Positions 26,474-35,640 of a stretch of 64,000 bases of DNA are shown in pieces (position 1 is the first letter of the stretch; every line of letters begins with the position of its first letter). A program made the translations under genes and the position numbers. The notes beneath the pieces were generated by a model. It had not been told where the DNA came from and ran no database searches. It saw only the letters and a list, made by a program, of their open reading frames with translations. The DNA is taken from NCBI GenBank assembly GCA_963722415.1, contig CAVRNI010000056.1, forward strand, positions 124,001 to 188,000, read 5' to 3'. The stretch is from JALOLG01 sp963722415. Lineage in GTDB: Bacteria; Actinomycetota; Acidimicrobiia; Acidimicrobiales; Ilumatobacteraceae.

Positions 26474-26511
26474 CGGGATCGTGCCCGACACGACGGTCGG
26501 GCACGATCCCG
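26474..26511 (-). promoter_or_regulatory. Strong intercistronic hairpin between potD and potB
   Basis: A perfect 16-bp stem (arms 26474-26489 and 26496-26511, GATCGTGCCCGAC core) with a 6-nt loop lies between the potD stop and the potB start. In binding-protein transporters such stems often protect the upstream mRNA or reduce read-through so that the binding protein is made in excess; that role is inference here. Confidence 0.75.
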
Positions 26512-26522
26512 GGCTCAGTTGC

Positions 26523-27818
26523 TCATGCCCGCAACGTGTTCCAGGCGTTGACCCATTCGGTGTACGGCACGCACGTCACGTCGGTGCGGCCGTCGAGACA
26601 CGTCTCCTCGGGTGTCGTCCAGTACCAGACGTCCTCCCAGTACTCGGTCTCGCCGGCGTGGAAGATGTCGCAGTGCTCCGGCACCGCCGTCATGTCGCAG
26701 CTCTTGGTGTTCGACGGCGCCTCGCCGAACCACTCCGCCACGGCGGCGTTGGCCTGCGGCGAGATGATCCAGTCCATCCACATGTACATGCAGTTGGGGT
26801 GGGCCGCCTGCGATGAGATCATCCACGTGTCGGACCACCCGGTGGCGCCCTCGACGGGCTTGACCGCGTCGATCTTGGCGCCGTTCGCCTGGGCGAGGTT
26901 GACGATCACCTGCCACGTGGTGCCGGCAAGCGCGGTGCCGCCCTCGAGGGCGGCCTGCTGGTCGGTGTAGAGCGCCCAGTACTGGCCGGCGAGGTCCTTC
27001 TGCGCCTCGAGCAGCGCGATCGCGGCGTCGAACTGCTCCTGGTCGAACGCGTACGGGTTGGTGATCCCGAGGTCGGGTTGGGTCGCCATCAGGTAGAGCC
27101 CGGCGTCGGCGATGTAGATCGGCGAGTCGTAGATCGACACGGAGCCGGCGGCGGCACTCGTCGACTCGAACATCTCGCCCCAGGAGTCGGGCGGCGTGGT
27201 GTAGAGATCGGTGTTGAACACCAGAAGGTTCGCGCCGCGACCGTGGGGGACGCCGTACGGCTGGCCGTCGACGGAGTTGTGCGACTGCAGCTTGAGGTCC
27301 TCGAAGACGTCGGCATAGTTCGGGATGAGGTCGACATTGACGGGAGCGACCTCGCCGCCGGCGATGAGGCGGAGCGTTGCGTCGCCGGATGCCGAAACGC
27401 CGTCGTACTCGCCGGTCTGCATGAGTTGCACCATCTCGTCGGACGAGTTGCCGAGTTGGACGTTGACCGCGCAACCGGTGGTGTCCTCGAACTCGGTCAC
27501 CCAGTCGACGGCGGGATCGGTCGATCCGTCCTCGACGTAGCCGGCCCAGGCGATCAGGTTGACCTCACCTTCGCCCTCGCCGAGCTCGGTCGGCATGCCG
27601 CCCGCTGGTTGCGTGCCGGAGTCCGCCGGCGTGGTGTCGCCCGATGCAGTGTCATCCGGGGCGTCGGCAGCCGTGTCGGCCGGCGCAGCGGTGTCGCCCG
27701 TGGCTTCCGTGTCGGCGGTGTCGGCCGCGTCGTCGTCATCGCCACAGGCCGCGACCACGAGGGTCAGGGTGGCGAGACAGGCACCGAACCGGCGGGTTCG
27801 TCTCGTGGACATCTTCAT
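26523..27818 (-). CDS. potD: Polyamine ABC transporter substrate-binding lipoprotein, PotD-like
   Basis: The 431-residue protein starts with a lipoprotein signal (LATLTLVVAAC) and an acidic Asp/Ala/Thr spacer of about 55 residues. The binding domain follows: NLIAWAGYVEDGSTDPAVDW, FEDTTGCAVNVQLGNSSDEM, and YGVPHGRGANLLVFNTDLY near the hinge, with several tryptophans typical of polyamine pockets (GTTWQV, GWSDTWM, MWMDWI). It captures substrate outside the membrane and passes it to PotBC. A stable hairpin follows the gene. Confidence 0.88.
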   Translation of the reverse strand: MKMSTRRTRRFGACLATLTLVVAACGDDDDAADTADTEATGDTAAPADTAADAPDDTASGDTTPADSGTQPAGGMPTELGEGEGEVNLIAWAGYVEDGSTDPAVDWVTEFEDTTGCAVNVQLGNSSDEMVQLMQTGEYDGVSASGDATLRLIAGGEVAPVNVDLIPNYADVFEDLKLQSHNSVDGQPYGVPHGRGANLLVFNTDLYTTPPDSWGEMFESTSAAAGSVSIYDSPIYIADAGLYLMATQPDLGITNPYAFDQEQFDAAIALLEAQKDLAGQYWALYTDQQAALEGGTALAGTTWQVIVNLAQANGAKIDAVKPVEGATGWSDTWMISSQAAHPNCMYMWMDWIISPQANAAVAEWFGEAPSNTKSCDMTAVPEHCDIFHAGETEYWEDVWYWTTPEETCLDGRTDVTCVPYTEWVNAWNTLRA

Positions 27819-27851
27819 TCTTGATTCTCCCCTTTGCTTGATTGTCTTCGT

Positions 27852-28965
27852 CTAGATCTTGGGCTGGATGTGCTCGAGGTGGTTCACGTCGACTTCGACG
27901 ACCTGATCGTCGTCGGCGGTCTCCGAGGGCGCGACTCTCAGCGCCGCATCGGCCGGCCAGGCGATCCGGACGGTGCTGCCGTCTGCAACGCCGGCGAGCT
28001 CGTCGCTCGGCACGCTGGCGACGAGGCGCCCACCTTCGGCGAGGGCGATCCGCACTCGACTGATCGGCCCGAGGTATTGGACGTCGTCGACGGTGCCAGT
28101 GGCCGACGCGTTCGCTGGCACCGACGTCACCACCGTTGACGAGACGGATGCGCTCGGGGCGCAGGGTGTGGGGTTGGGCCATGCCGAGCAGGCGGGCAGA
28201 CAGCTCGGCATCGAGGAGGTTGGAGGTGCCGACGAAACCGGCGACGAACGACGTGGCCGGTCGGTCGTAGATCTCCTGGGGTGTGCCCACCTGTTCGACG
28301 CGGCCTTCGTTGAACACCGCGATCCGGGTGCTCATCGACAGCGCCTCGCCCTGGTCGTGGGTGACGAACACGAACGTGATGCCGACGGCGTGCTGGATCG
28401 ACTTGAGCTCGACCTGCATCTCCTCGCGGAACTTGAGGTCGAGCGCGCCGAGCGGCTCGTCGAGCAACAGCACTCCGGGCTGGTTGACCAACGCCCTGGC
28501 GAGCGCGACGCGCTGACGCTGCCCGCCGCTCAGCTGGTTCGGGCGACGTTCGCCGAACTCGCCGAGGCGGACGATGTCGAGCATCTCACCGGCGCGACGA
28601 CGACGCTCGGCCCGACCGACACCTTTCACCTTGAGCCCGTACTCGACGTTCTGGCGGACGGACATGTGGGGGAACAACGCGTAGTCCTGGAACACCGTGT
28701 TGACGTCGCGGTCGTAGGGGGCGACGTGGGTGACGTCCTTGCCGGCGAGCAGGATCGCCCCCGCCGACGGCTGCTCGAACCCGGCGATCATCCGCAACAC
28801 CGTCGTCTTGCCGGAGCCGGACGGGCCGAGCAGCGAGAAGAACTCGCCGGTTCCGATCGTCAGCGAGACACCGTCGACGGCCACGACGTCGCCGAACTGC
28901 TTGCGGACCCGCACCAGCTCGATCGCGTGCTCCCCTGCCGCGACCTCACCCTCGACTGTCGTCAC
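27852..28965 (-). CDS. potA: Polyamine ABC transporter ATPase, PotA-like (apparent frameshift)
   Basis: About 370 residues. The ATPase domain is intact: IELVRVRKQFGDVVAVDGVS, Walker A LLGPSGSGKTTVLRMIAG, Q-loop VFQDYALFPHMSV, signature LSGGQRQRVALARAL, Walker B LLLDEPLGALD and the switch His in FVTHDQGEALS. After LRPERIRLVNGGDV the frame is lost, and the TOBE-like C-terminal domain continues one base later as PANASATGTVDDVQYLGPIS and ends EVDVNHLEHIQPKI. The break is near 28120, with one extra base. The GTG start at 28965 has GGGGAGAG upstream. It is the first gene of the pot operon. Confidence 0.87.
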
Positions 28966-29069
28966 GCTCTCGGCTCTCCCCAGCGCCACCTGTGGTCGCT
29001 GTCCAGACAGTAGCCCCGTCCCCGGTAGGCCCGCCGGACCGTTCCTGCCCCTGCGACCCAACCGGGTCC

Positions 29070-29133
29070 CGATTTCGGACTGTCCGAATTCGTGCACCGA
29101 CGTCGGCGCGACAATTCGTTCTGTCCGAAATCG
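29070..29133. repeat. Intergenic palindrome, family C
   Basis: The arms 29070-29090 and 29113-29133 pair at 18 of 21 positions (core CGATTTCGGAC with GTCCGAAATCG), around a spacer containing the palindrome CCGACGTCGG. It lies after the smc stop and upstream of potA, and may end smc transcription. Confidence 0.6.
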
Positions 29134-29161
29134 CGCACCGGGTCGGCACGGCGGACGGGGG

Positions 29162-32100
29162 TCAGACGGGGGCGCTGACGCGTTCGGTGATCACCTTCGA
29201 CGAGCCACCGGGCTGCATCGTCACGCCGAGCAGGCTGTCGCCGGCCTCCATCGTGCGCTTCTGGTGGCTGACGATCAGCAACTGCGCCTCCTTGCGGAAC
29301 TCGGCGACGAGACCGAGGAAGCGGTGCAGGTTGATGTCGTCGAGCGCGGCCTCGACCTCGTCCATCACGTAGAACGGCGACGGGCGGCTGCGGAACACGG
29401 CGAACAGGAAGGCGAGCGCGGTCAGGCTGCGCTCGCCGCCCGACAGCAGCGAGAGCTTCTTCACGTTCTTGCCACTCGGCTTGGCTTCGATCTCGATGCC
29501 CGTCGTGAGCAGGTCGTCGGGATCGGTGAGCGGCAACGAGCCGACACCGCCCGGGAAGAGCGTCGCGAACAGCTCGGTGAAGTTGGCGCTGACGTCTGCG
29601 TACGCACCGGCGAAGACCGACTGGATCTCCTGATCGACGGCCTTGATGATCCGGCCCAGGTCGCGCCGCGTCGAGCGCACGTCTTCGAGCTGCTCCTCGA
29701 GGAACGTGTGGCGCTGGGACAGCTCGGTGAACTCCTCGAGCGCGAGCGGGTTGATCGGGCCGAGCATCCGCAGTTCACGCTCGAGCTCGCGCACCCGCCC
29801 GACCGGCGTGGTGCCCTCCGGGACGGGCGGGCACTCGGCGGCTTCGGCGACCGCCGGCTCGATGTCGAGATCACGGCGCAACGTCTCGATCGCGGTCTCG
29901 AGGCGGAGCTTCGCCTCGGCCTCCTCGATGTCGAGCCGGTGTGCCTTCTCCCGGACGACTTCGAGCTGCCGCTCCGCGTCGGCGCGCTCCCTGCGGTGAC
30001 CCTCGAGTCGGGTGCCGAGCGACCGCACCTCCTCGCTCTGACGGCGGCGCTCGTCGGCGAGACGAGCGTGCTCGATCTCGATGACCTCCCGACGGGCGGT
30101 GACGAGGTCGTTCAGCCGCACGACGGCGTCGAGTGACTGCTCGATCGACACTCTTCGTGACTCGGCCTCGCTGCGGGCACCGGCGTCGGCCTCGAGGCGC
30201 TGCTCGGTCTCGATGATGCGCCGTTCGAGCAGCTGCTGGCGCTCGTGGAGACCGGCGTTGCGCACCTCGAGGTCACGGCGCCGCGATGCGAGCACGGCCG
30301 TTCTGGCCTCGAGCTCCAGCCGCACCCGACCGCGGGTGGCCGCGGCGTCGGCCTCGGCCTGTTCGTCGGCCGTCAGTGCGGGGAGCACCGCGTCGAGTTC
30401 GGCGATCCGCTCGCGCTCGGCGGCGATGTGATCGGCCAACGCGACCGCGGCCCGATCGAGGCTCTCGAGCTCGGTCTGGATCGCCCGGCGTTCGCCCTGC
30501 ACCCTGGCGAGTGCCTCGGCGGCGGCGTTGAAACGGGCGTCGTTGGTGTCGAGATGTGCGCCGAGCTCGGACTCCGCAGCACGGGCGGCGGCGAGCTCGT
30601 CGTGGGCGTGGCGAACAGCCCGGTCGGCGTCGGCGAGCCGGTCGTCGGCGTGGGCCGACTCCTCTCGGGCCCGGTCGAGCTCGGCCGCCGTGGTGCCGCC
30701 GGGCGCCGCGCCGACGCGCCAGCATCCGGCACCGAAGCGGTCGCCGACGTCGGTGACGACGATCGCATCGGGGTGGGCGATCGCCACGTCGATCGCGGCG
30801 CCGGCCTCGGCGACACGGACCGCGTTGCCGATCAGCGCGTCGAGCAGCGTCGCCAGCCCCGGCCGGTCGGAGTGGACGTGCGTTCGCACGGACTCGCCGA
30901 CGCCCGGCATCACCGCGCCGGGCGTCCGCACGCCGACGGCGAGGACGGCACCGCTCGTGTCGGAGTCGGTCAACGCACTGAGCGCACGCCTCGCCGAGTC
31001 GGGTCCGTCGACGACGACCGCAGTGAGCGCCTCGCCGAGCGCCGCCTCCACCGCCGGCTGCCACCCGGCATCGATCTCGATCAGATCGAGCAGCGTCCCG
31101 AGGACACCGTTGATGTCGGCGAGACGTTCGGCACCGGCACGGGCGCGTGCCACGTCGAGCGCCTGCTGAAGTGCCTCGACACGTGCCGACCAGCTCGACG
31201 CGACCTCCGCCGCCCGCTGGCGCGCCTGAATCACCGACTCGTGTTGCGCCTCAGCGATGCGACGGCGGCCTTCGGCCCGCTCGACTTCGGCGACCAGGGG
31301 CGTCTCGACGACCTCCGCGTCGGCACAGTCAGCACGCAACTGCTCGGTCTCGGCATCGAGTGCACCGGCGCGCTCGCGCAACACGTCGGCGCGCTCGGCA
31401 CTCCGGCGCAGGTCGCTCTCGCTGCGCTCGACGGCAGTGCGAATCGACCGCAGTTCGCCACGCACCTCGGCCGCCGCACTGGCCGCCTTGACGCCCGACG
31501 GGTCGTCGAGCAGCGCGGCCGACGCCTGCTCGCGCTGGTGCGCGAACGCTGCCTCGTCGATCTCGAGTTGCTCGACCTCGGGCGCGAGCTGGTCGAGCTC
31601 GATCGCGACCGCCGCCAGTTCGTCTCGGAAGCGGGCGGCATCGGCTTCGAGGTTGGCGACGACGCCGGCATCGAGCAGCTGACCCCGGTCGCGCTCCATC
31701 GAGCGGCGCCGCTCGTTGAGGATCGCAGCCAGCCCGCGAGCCCGCTCGCGCAACTGCTCGACGCGCATCAGCCGGTCGCCGATGGCGTTGTCGCCGCGTG
31801 CCGCGAGTTGGCTCTCGATCGACATCACCGCCGTGTCGAGCCTCGCCAGCTCGCTCTTCAACTCGCTCTCGAGGCGGTGCGCCGCGACTTCGTCGGCGGC
31901 GAGCACCTGCAGCTTGGTGCGGAGCCCGACGATCTCGCGGCCCGACACGTGGATCTTGAGCGCGGTGAGCTCTTCGACGAGCTCGCCGTGACGCTGGGCG
32001 GCCGCCGCCTGCCGTTCGAGCGGCCGCAGCTGGCGCCGCACCTCGCGCAGCAGGTCCTGGACGCGCAGGAGGTTGGCCTCGGTCGCGTCGAGGCGACGCT

Positions 32101-32632
32101 CGGCCTTCTCCTTGCGGCGCCGGTACTTGAGGACGCCGGCGGCCTCCTCGACGATCGCCCGACGATCCTCGGGACGGGCGTTCAGCACCGCGTCGATCTG
32201 GCCCTGGCTGACGATCACGTGCTGCTGACGGCCGACGCCGGCGTCGCTCAACAGTTCCTGCACGTCGAGCAGCCGGCAGGGGACGCCGTTGATCGAGTAC
32301 TCGCTCTCGCCGGTGCGGAACAGGATGCGGCTGACGGTGACCTCGTTGAACTCCACCGGCAGCAGGCCGGCCGAGTTGTCGATCGTCAGGCTGACCTCGG
32401 CGCGGCCGAGCGGCGGCCGGGTGGCGGTGCCGGCGAAGATGACGTCGTCCATCTTCTGGCTGCGCACCGACTTCGGCGCCTGGGCGCCGAGCACCCACGC
32501 GACCGCGTCGACGACGTTCGACTTGCCGGAACCGTTGGGACCGACGACCACGGTGACGCCGGGCTCGAGCGACATGGTCGTGGAGTCGGCGAACGACTTG
32601 AAGCCCTTGAGGGTGAGACTCTTGAGGAACAC
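29162..32632 (-). CDS. smc: Chromosome segregation protein SMC
   Basis: The 1156-residue condensin has the standard order: Walker A VVVGPNGSGKSNVVDAVAWV near residue 30, a first coiled coil, a hinge (about 480-660, including INGVLGTLLDLIEIDAGWQP and the glycine-rich DRFGAGCWRVG), a second coiled coil, and the C-terminal head with signature LSGGERSLTALAFLFAV and Walker B FYVMDEVEAALDDIN. It compacts and segregates chromosomes. The GTG at 32632 opens directly into FLKSLTLKGFKSFAD. Neighbouring ftsY is separated by the pot operon, which differs from the usual direct smc-ftsY order. Confidence 0.96.
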   Translation of the reverse strand: MFLKSLTLKGFKSFADSTTMSLEPGVTVVVGPNGSGKSNVVDAVAWVLGAQAPKSVRSQKMDDVIFAGTATRPPLGRAEVSLTIDNSAGLLPVEFNEVTVSRILFRTGESEYSINGVPCRLLDVQELLSDAGVGRQQHVIVSQGQIDAVLNARPEDRRAIVEEAAGVLKYRRRKEKAERRLDATEANLLRVQDLLREVRRQLRPLERQAAAAQRHGELVEELTALKIHVSGREIVGLRTKLQVLAADEVAAHRLESELKSELARLDTAVMSIESQLAARGDNAIGDRLMRVEQLRERARGLAAILNERRRSMERDRGQLLDAGVVANLEADAARFRDELAAVAIELDQLAPEVEQLEIDEAAFAHQREQASAALLDDPSGVKAASAAAEVRGELRSIRTAVERSESDLRRSAERADVLRERAGALDAETEQLRADCADAEVVETPLVAEVERAEGRRRIAEAQHESVIQARQRAAEVASSWSARVEALQQALDVARARAGAERLADINGVLGTLLDLIEIDAGWQPAVEAALGEALTAVVVDGPDSARRALSALTDSDTSGAVLAVGVRTPGAVMPGVGESVRTHVHSDRPGLATLLDALIGNAVRVAEAGAAIDVAIAHPDAIVVTDVGDRFGAGCWRVGAAPGGTTAAELDRAREESAHADDRLADADRAVRHAHDELAAARAAESELGAHLDTNDARFNAAAEALARVQGERRAIQTELESLDRAAVALADHIAAERERIAELDAVLPALTADEQAEADAAATRGRVRLELEARTAVLASRRRDLEVRNAGLHERQQLLERRIIETEQRLEADAGARSEAESRRVSIEQSLDAVVRLNDLVTARREVIEIEHARLADERRRQSEEVRSLGTRLEGHRRERADAERQLEVVREKAHRLDIEEAEAKLRLETAIETLRRDLDIEPAVAEAAECPPVPEGTTPVGRVRELERELRMLGPINPLALEEFTELSQRHTFLEEQLEDVRSTRRDLGRIIKAVDQEIQSVFAGAYADVSANFTELFATLFPGGVGSLPLTDPDDLLTTGIEIEAKPSGKNVKKLSLLSGGERSLTALAFLFAVFRSRPSPFYVMDEVEAALDDINLHRFLGLVAEFRKEAQLLIVSHQKRTMEAGDSLLGVTMQPGGSSKVITERVSAPV

Positions 32633-32731
32633 GGTGACATCGAAAGCTAGTTGGCGCGCTCCCGCCGACCCTGGGACCACTCGTCCCGAACCGGTCATTT
32701 CCCCCGGCCTCCGCCCCCTGCGTGCCGGACC

Positions 32732-33568
32732 TCAGCGCTGGCAGATCGGGCAGAAGTGGGTCGAACGCTGACCGATCACGACCCGCCGCACCCATCCCCG
32801 ACCGCACGTGAAGCAGCGGTCGCCGGCCCGGCCGTACACACGATGATCGTCCTGGTACGAGCCCCCGTCGCCGAACAGGTCGACGTACTGGTTGTCACGC
32901 AACGTCGAGCCACCCGAGACGATCGCGGCGACGAGCACATCGTGGATCGCGCCGTGCAGCAACGCCTCCGACCGCGGGGCGAGCGAGCTCGACACCCGTT
33001 CCGGGTGGAGGCGAGCCCGGTGCAGGATCTCGTCGGCATAGATGTTGCCGATGCCCGCGATCAGGTGCTGATCGAGGAGCAACTGCTTGAGCCCGCGGTT
33101 CCGGGACCGCACGATCTGGCGCAACTGCGGCAACGTGAGACCGTCGGCGACGGGATCGATGCCGAGGAGGGCCAGCTCCGGGAGCTCGACGGCCACGTTC
33201 GTGGGATCGAACACGACGACCTCTCCGAACGTGCGGGGATCGACGAACAACAGCTCGGTGCCGTCGTCGAGGTGCATCACCACATGGGTGTGCGGCGGGC
33301 GGGGCGAGCCGCCGCCCGCCACCAACAACTTGCCGGTCATCCGCAGGTGGATCATCATCTCGTCGCCGGTGTCGAGCGGGAGGAGCAGGTACTTCCCACG
33401 TCGGTTGGCGGCGACGATCGTCGCGCCAGTCAGGCCGTCGACGAGCGCCTGCGCCGACGTTCGCCGCACGGTGCGCAGCCGGCCGACCTCGACGCTGTCG
33501 ACCCGGCGGCCGACGACGAGGCGGTCGAGTCCCCGCCGGACCGTCTCGACCTCTGGCAGCTCTGGCAT
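32732..33568 (-). CDS. mutM: Formamidopyrimidine-DNA glycosylase
   Basis: MutM excises 8-oxoguanine and formamidopyrimidines and nicks the abasic site. All catalytic features are present in 278 residues: the N-terminal PELPEVETVRRGL (Pro nucleophile and Glu), the beta-hairpin lysine in RRGKYLLLPL, IAGIGNIYADEILHRA and a C-terminal zinc finger with CFTCGRGW and FCPICQR. It lies between rnc and smc as in many actinobacteria. Confidence 0.96.
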   Translation of the reverse strand: MPELPEVETVRRGLDRLVVGRRVDSVEVGRLRTVRRTSAQALVDGLTGATIVAANRRGKYLLLPLDTGDEMMIHLRMTGKLLVAGGGSPRPPHTHVVMHLDDGTELLFVDPRTFGEVVVFDPTNVAVELPELALLGIDPVADGLTLPQLRQIVRSRNRGLKQLLLDQHLIAGIGNIYADEILHRARLHPERVSSSLAPRSEALLHGAIHDVLVAAIVSGGSTLRDNQYVDLFGDGGSYQDDHRVYGRAGDRCFTCGRGWVRRVVIGQRSTHFCPICQR

Positions 33569-33602
33569 GCGACGTCCGGGATCGGAATGGCGGGGCGGAC
33601 CG

Positions 33603-34277
33603 TCAGGCGTCGGCGAGCAGGACGAACGCCTCGGAGGCCGCCATCTGCTCGGCCGCCTTCTTCGAACGGCCCTCGCCCTCGCCGATGATGCGGCCGTCGA
33701 GCACGACGGTTGCGAAGAACTTCTTGGCGTGGTCGGGACCCTCGGCGCGCACGACGTATTCAGGGGCTCCGAACCCGTTGCGTGCGGCGGCCTCCTGGAG
33801 ACTCGACTTGTGGTCGAGCTGGTCCAGCCGGTCGACGGCGGCCGCCAGGCGTGGCCCGACGAGACGTTCGATCAACCCGTAGGCGACCGCCGTTCCGCCG
33901 TCGACGTAGACCGCACCCAGCACGGCCTCGAGGGCGTCCGACAGGATCGACGGCTTCTCGCGACCGCCGGCCGCGTCCTCGCCCTTGCCGAGCAGCAGCG
34001 CCTTGCCGATGCCCAGCTCCTCGGCGACCTCGGCGAGGGCGGCGGCGTTCACGACGCTCTTGCGGAGATCGGTCAACGCACCCTCGGGCAACTCGGTGAA
34101 CTGCCGAAATGCGATGTCAGCGACGACCCATCCGAGCACCGCGTCGCCGAGGAACTCCAGGCGCTCATTGCTCGGCTGGCCCGGATTCTCCGAAACCCAC
34201 GACCGATGTGCCATGGCGCGTCGCAACAGCGACGGATCGGCGAAGTCGTAGCCGAGTCGCGCTGCGAGGTCGTTCAG
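33603..34277 (-). CDS. rnc: Ribonuclease III, probable CTG start
   Basis: RNase III cuts double-stranded RNA in rRNA and mRNA processing. The 224-residue product has the catalytic signature NERLEFLGDAVLGW, the second acidic site SDALEAVLGAVYVDGG, and a C-terminal dsRNA-binding domain (DHKSSLQEAAARNG ... GRSKKAAEQMAA). The family's N-terminal helix is encoded from a CTG at 34277 (LNDLAARLGYDF), with GGGAGG exactly 8 nt upstream and no in-frame ATG, GTG or TTG further up before the frame loses sense. The first ATG (34214) would delete part of the fold. A CTG start, or an unseen sequence error at the start codon, is inferred. Confidence 0.88.
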   Translation of the reverse strand: MNDLAARLGYDFADPSLLRRAMAHRSWVSENPGQPSNERLEFLGDAVLGWVVADIAFRQFTELPEGALTDLRKSVVNAAALAEVAEELGIGKALLLGKGEDAAGGREKPSILSDALEAVLGAVYVDGGTAVAYGLIERLVGPRLAAAVDRLDQLDHKSSLQEAAARNGFGAPEYVVRAEGPDHAKKFFATVVLDGRIIGEGEGRSKKAAEQMAASEAFVLLADA

Positions 34278-34278
34278 C

Positions 34279-34575
34279 TCAGGCGCCTCCCGTGCGTTCG
34301 TGCACGTAGTCGACGGCGTCGCGCACAGTCTTCAGGTCCTCGAGATCCTCGTCCTCGATCCGGAAACCCACCGTGCGGTCGGCGAGCTCCTCCTCGAGCG
34401 CTTCGACGAGCTCGATCAGTGCCAGCGAGTCCGCCTCGAGGTCGTCGGCGAACGACTGGCCCTCGCTGATGGTCGATGGATCGATCTCGAGGATGTCGGC
34501 CAGACGGTCGCGGACGATCTCGAAGATCTCCTCGCGGCCGAGGGGGCCGTGTTCGACGTGGGTCTCGGCAGGCAC
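34279..34575 (-). CDS. acpP: Acyl carrier protein
   Basis: The 98-residue protein carries growing fatty-acyl chains on a phosphopantetheine arm attached to S50 in FADDLEADSLALIELVEAL. It has a 13-residue N-terminal extension before REEIFEIVRDRLADIL and a longer acidic tail than E. coli ACP. Its stop precedes the rnc start by one base. A GTG start 8 nt after TACACT suggests its own leaderless promoter inside the plsX-rnc region. Confidence 0.93.
   Translation of the reverse strand: MPAETHVEHGPLGREEIFEIVRDRLADILEIDPSTISEGQSFADDLEADSLALIELVEALEEELADRTVGFRIEDEDLEDLKTVRDAVDYVHERTGGA
34286..34291 (-). promoter_or_regulatory. Shine-Dalgarno GGGAGG for rnc CTG start
   Basis: GGGAGG sits 8 nt upstream of the CTG at 34277, inside the end of acpP. 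It is the main reason for choosing this rare start codon. Confidence 0.6.
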
Positions 34576-34583
34576 AAACGTCG

Positions 34584-34589
34584 AGTGTA
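34584..34589 (-). promoter_or_regulatory. Putative -10 box TACACT, leaderless acpP
   Basis: TACACT on the minus strand ends 8 nt before the GTG at 34575, in the 67-base gap between plsX and acpP. Confidence 0.45.
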
Positions 34590-34642
34590 CTGCCCGTGCA
34601 CTGGCCGCCGAGTTGCGATCGGGACCGCCCGCAGACGTGCGA

Positions 34643-35623
34643 TCAGGACCCGCCGGCGACAGCCGAGTGGATCTCGTCGACGATCGCCGCCTCGACCATC
34701 TCGCGCGCGAGCTGGATGCCGTTCACGATCGCCCGTTCGCTCGACGAGCCGTGGGCGATGATGCACACCCCGTCGACGCCGAGGAGGATCGCGCCGCCGT
34801 ACGTCTCGGGATCGAGCGTCTCGTACAGCGGCAGCAGCGCCGGAAGGAGCGCCTCGGCGTGTGGCTTGTACTGCTCCTCGGACGAGAACGCGGCGAGCAA
34901 CGCACGGACGATCGCCCGCACTCCACCCTCGAGCGTCTTCAACACGACGTTGCCGGTGAACCCATCGGTGACGACGACGTCGACGCCGTCGGTCATGATG
35001 TCGCGACCTTCGACGTTGCCGATGAACTGGATGCCCGGCGCGGCGACGAGCAGCGCGTGCGCCTCCTTGCGCAGCGTGTCGCCCTTGCCCGGCTCCTCGC
35101 CGATCGACAGCAAGCCGACCCGTGGCTCGGCGATGTCGAAGCGATGCCGCGCGAAGACGGTGCCCATCTGGGCGAACTGCACCAGCCAGTCGGGCTGGAC
35201 CTCGGCGTTGGCGCCGGCGTCGAGCAGGACCGTCGGTTTCGAGCCCGGCACGGGAATCGGCGTGGCGATCGCCGGCCGGCTCACCCCTTTGATCCGGCCC
35301 ATGCGCAACAGCGCGGCGGCCATCGTCGCCCCCGTGTTGCCGGCCGAGAGCATCGCGCTCGCCGCTCCGTCGCGTACCGCCTCAGCGGCCCGAACGAGTG
35401 TCGAGTCCTTCTTGCGCCGCACGCCCTGGGCGGGGTCGTCGTGCATCTCGATGACCTCGCTGGCGGGGATCAGCGGAAGTCCGCCGAGGTCGACCCGCTC
35501 ACCGAGGTCCTCTGGTCCGACGAGTGCCACCGGTGTGCCGGCCGCGGCGGCGGTCCTGGCGCCGGCCACGATGATGTCAGGTGCATGGTCGCCGCCCATG
35601 GCGTCGACGGCGACGGGAAGCAT
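34643..35623 (-). CDS. plsX: Phosphate acyltransferase PlsX
   Basis: PlsX makes acyl-phosphate from acyl-ACP for phospholipid synthesis. The 326-residue sequence has VAVDAMGGDHAPDIIVAGA at the N-terminus, SAMLSAGNTGATMAAALL, RPAIATPIP, LLDAGANAEVQPDWLVQFA and VVVTDGFTGNVVLKTLEGG, all conserved in the family. The ATG at 35623 gives the usual N-terminus. It is co-directional with acpP, its substrate carrier, and rpmF, a common bacterial grouping. Confidence 0.96.
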   Translation of the reverse strand: MLPVAVDAMGGDHAPDIIVAGARTAAAAGTPVALVGPEDLGERVDLGGLPLIPASEVIEMHDDPAQGVRRKKDSTLVRAAEAVRDGAASAMLSAGNTGATMAAALLRMGRIKGVSRPAIATPIPVPGSKPTVLLDAGANAEVQPDWLVQFAQMGTVFARHRFDIAEPRVGLLSIGEEPGKGDTLRKEAHALLVAAPGIQFIGNVEGRDIMTDGVDVVVTDGFTGNVVLKTLEGGVRAIVRALLAAFSSEEQYKPHAEALLPALLPLYETLDPETYGGAILLGVDGVCIIAHGSSSERAIVNGIQLAREMVEAAIVDEIHSAVAGGS

Positions 35624-35640
35624 CGGTGAAGGGGTCGCCG

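Noticed and set aside
30245..32650. An 801-codon open frame opposite smc
   Set aside because: It is the complement of the smc coiled-coil codons; the composition is unnatural and there is no start signal.
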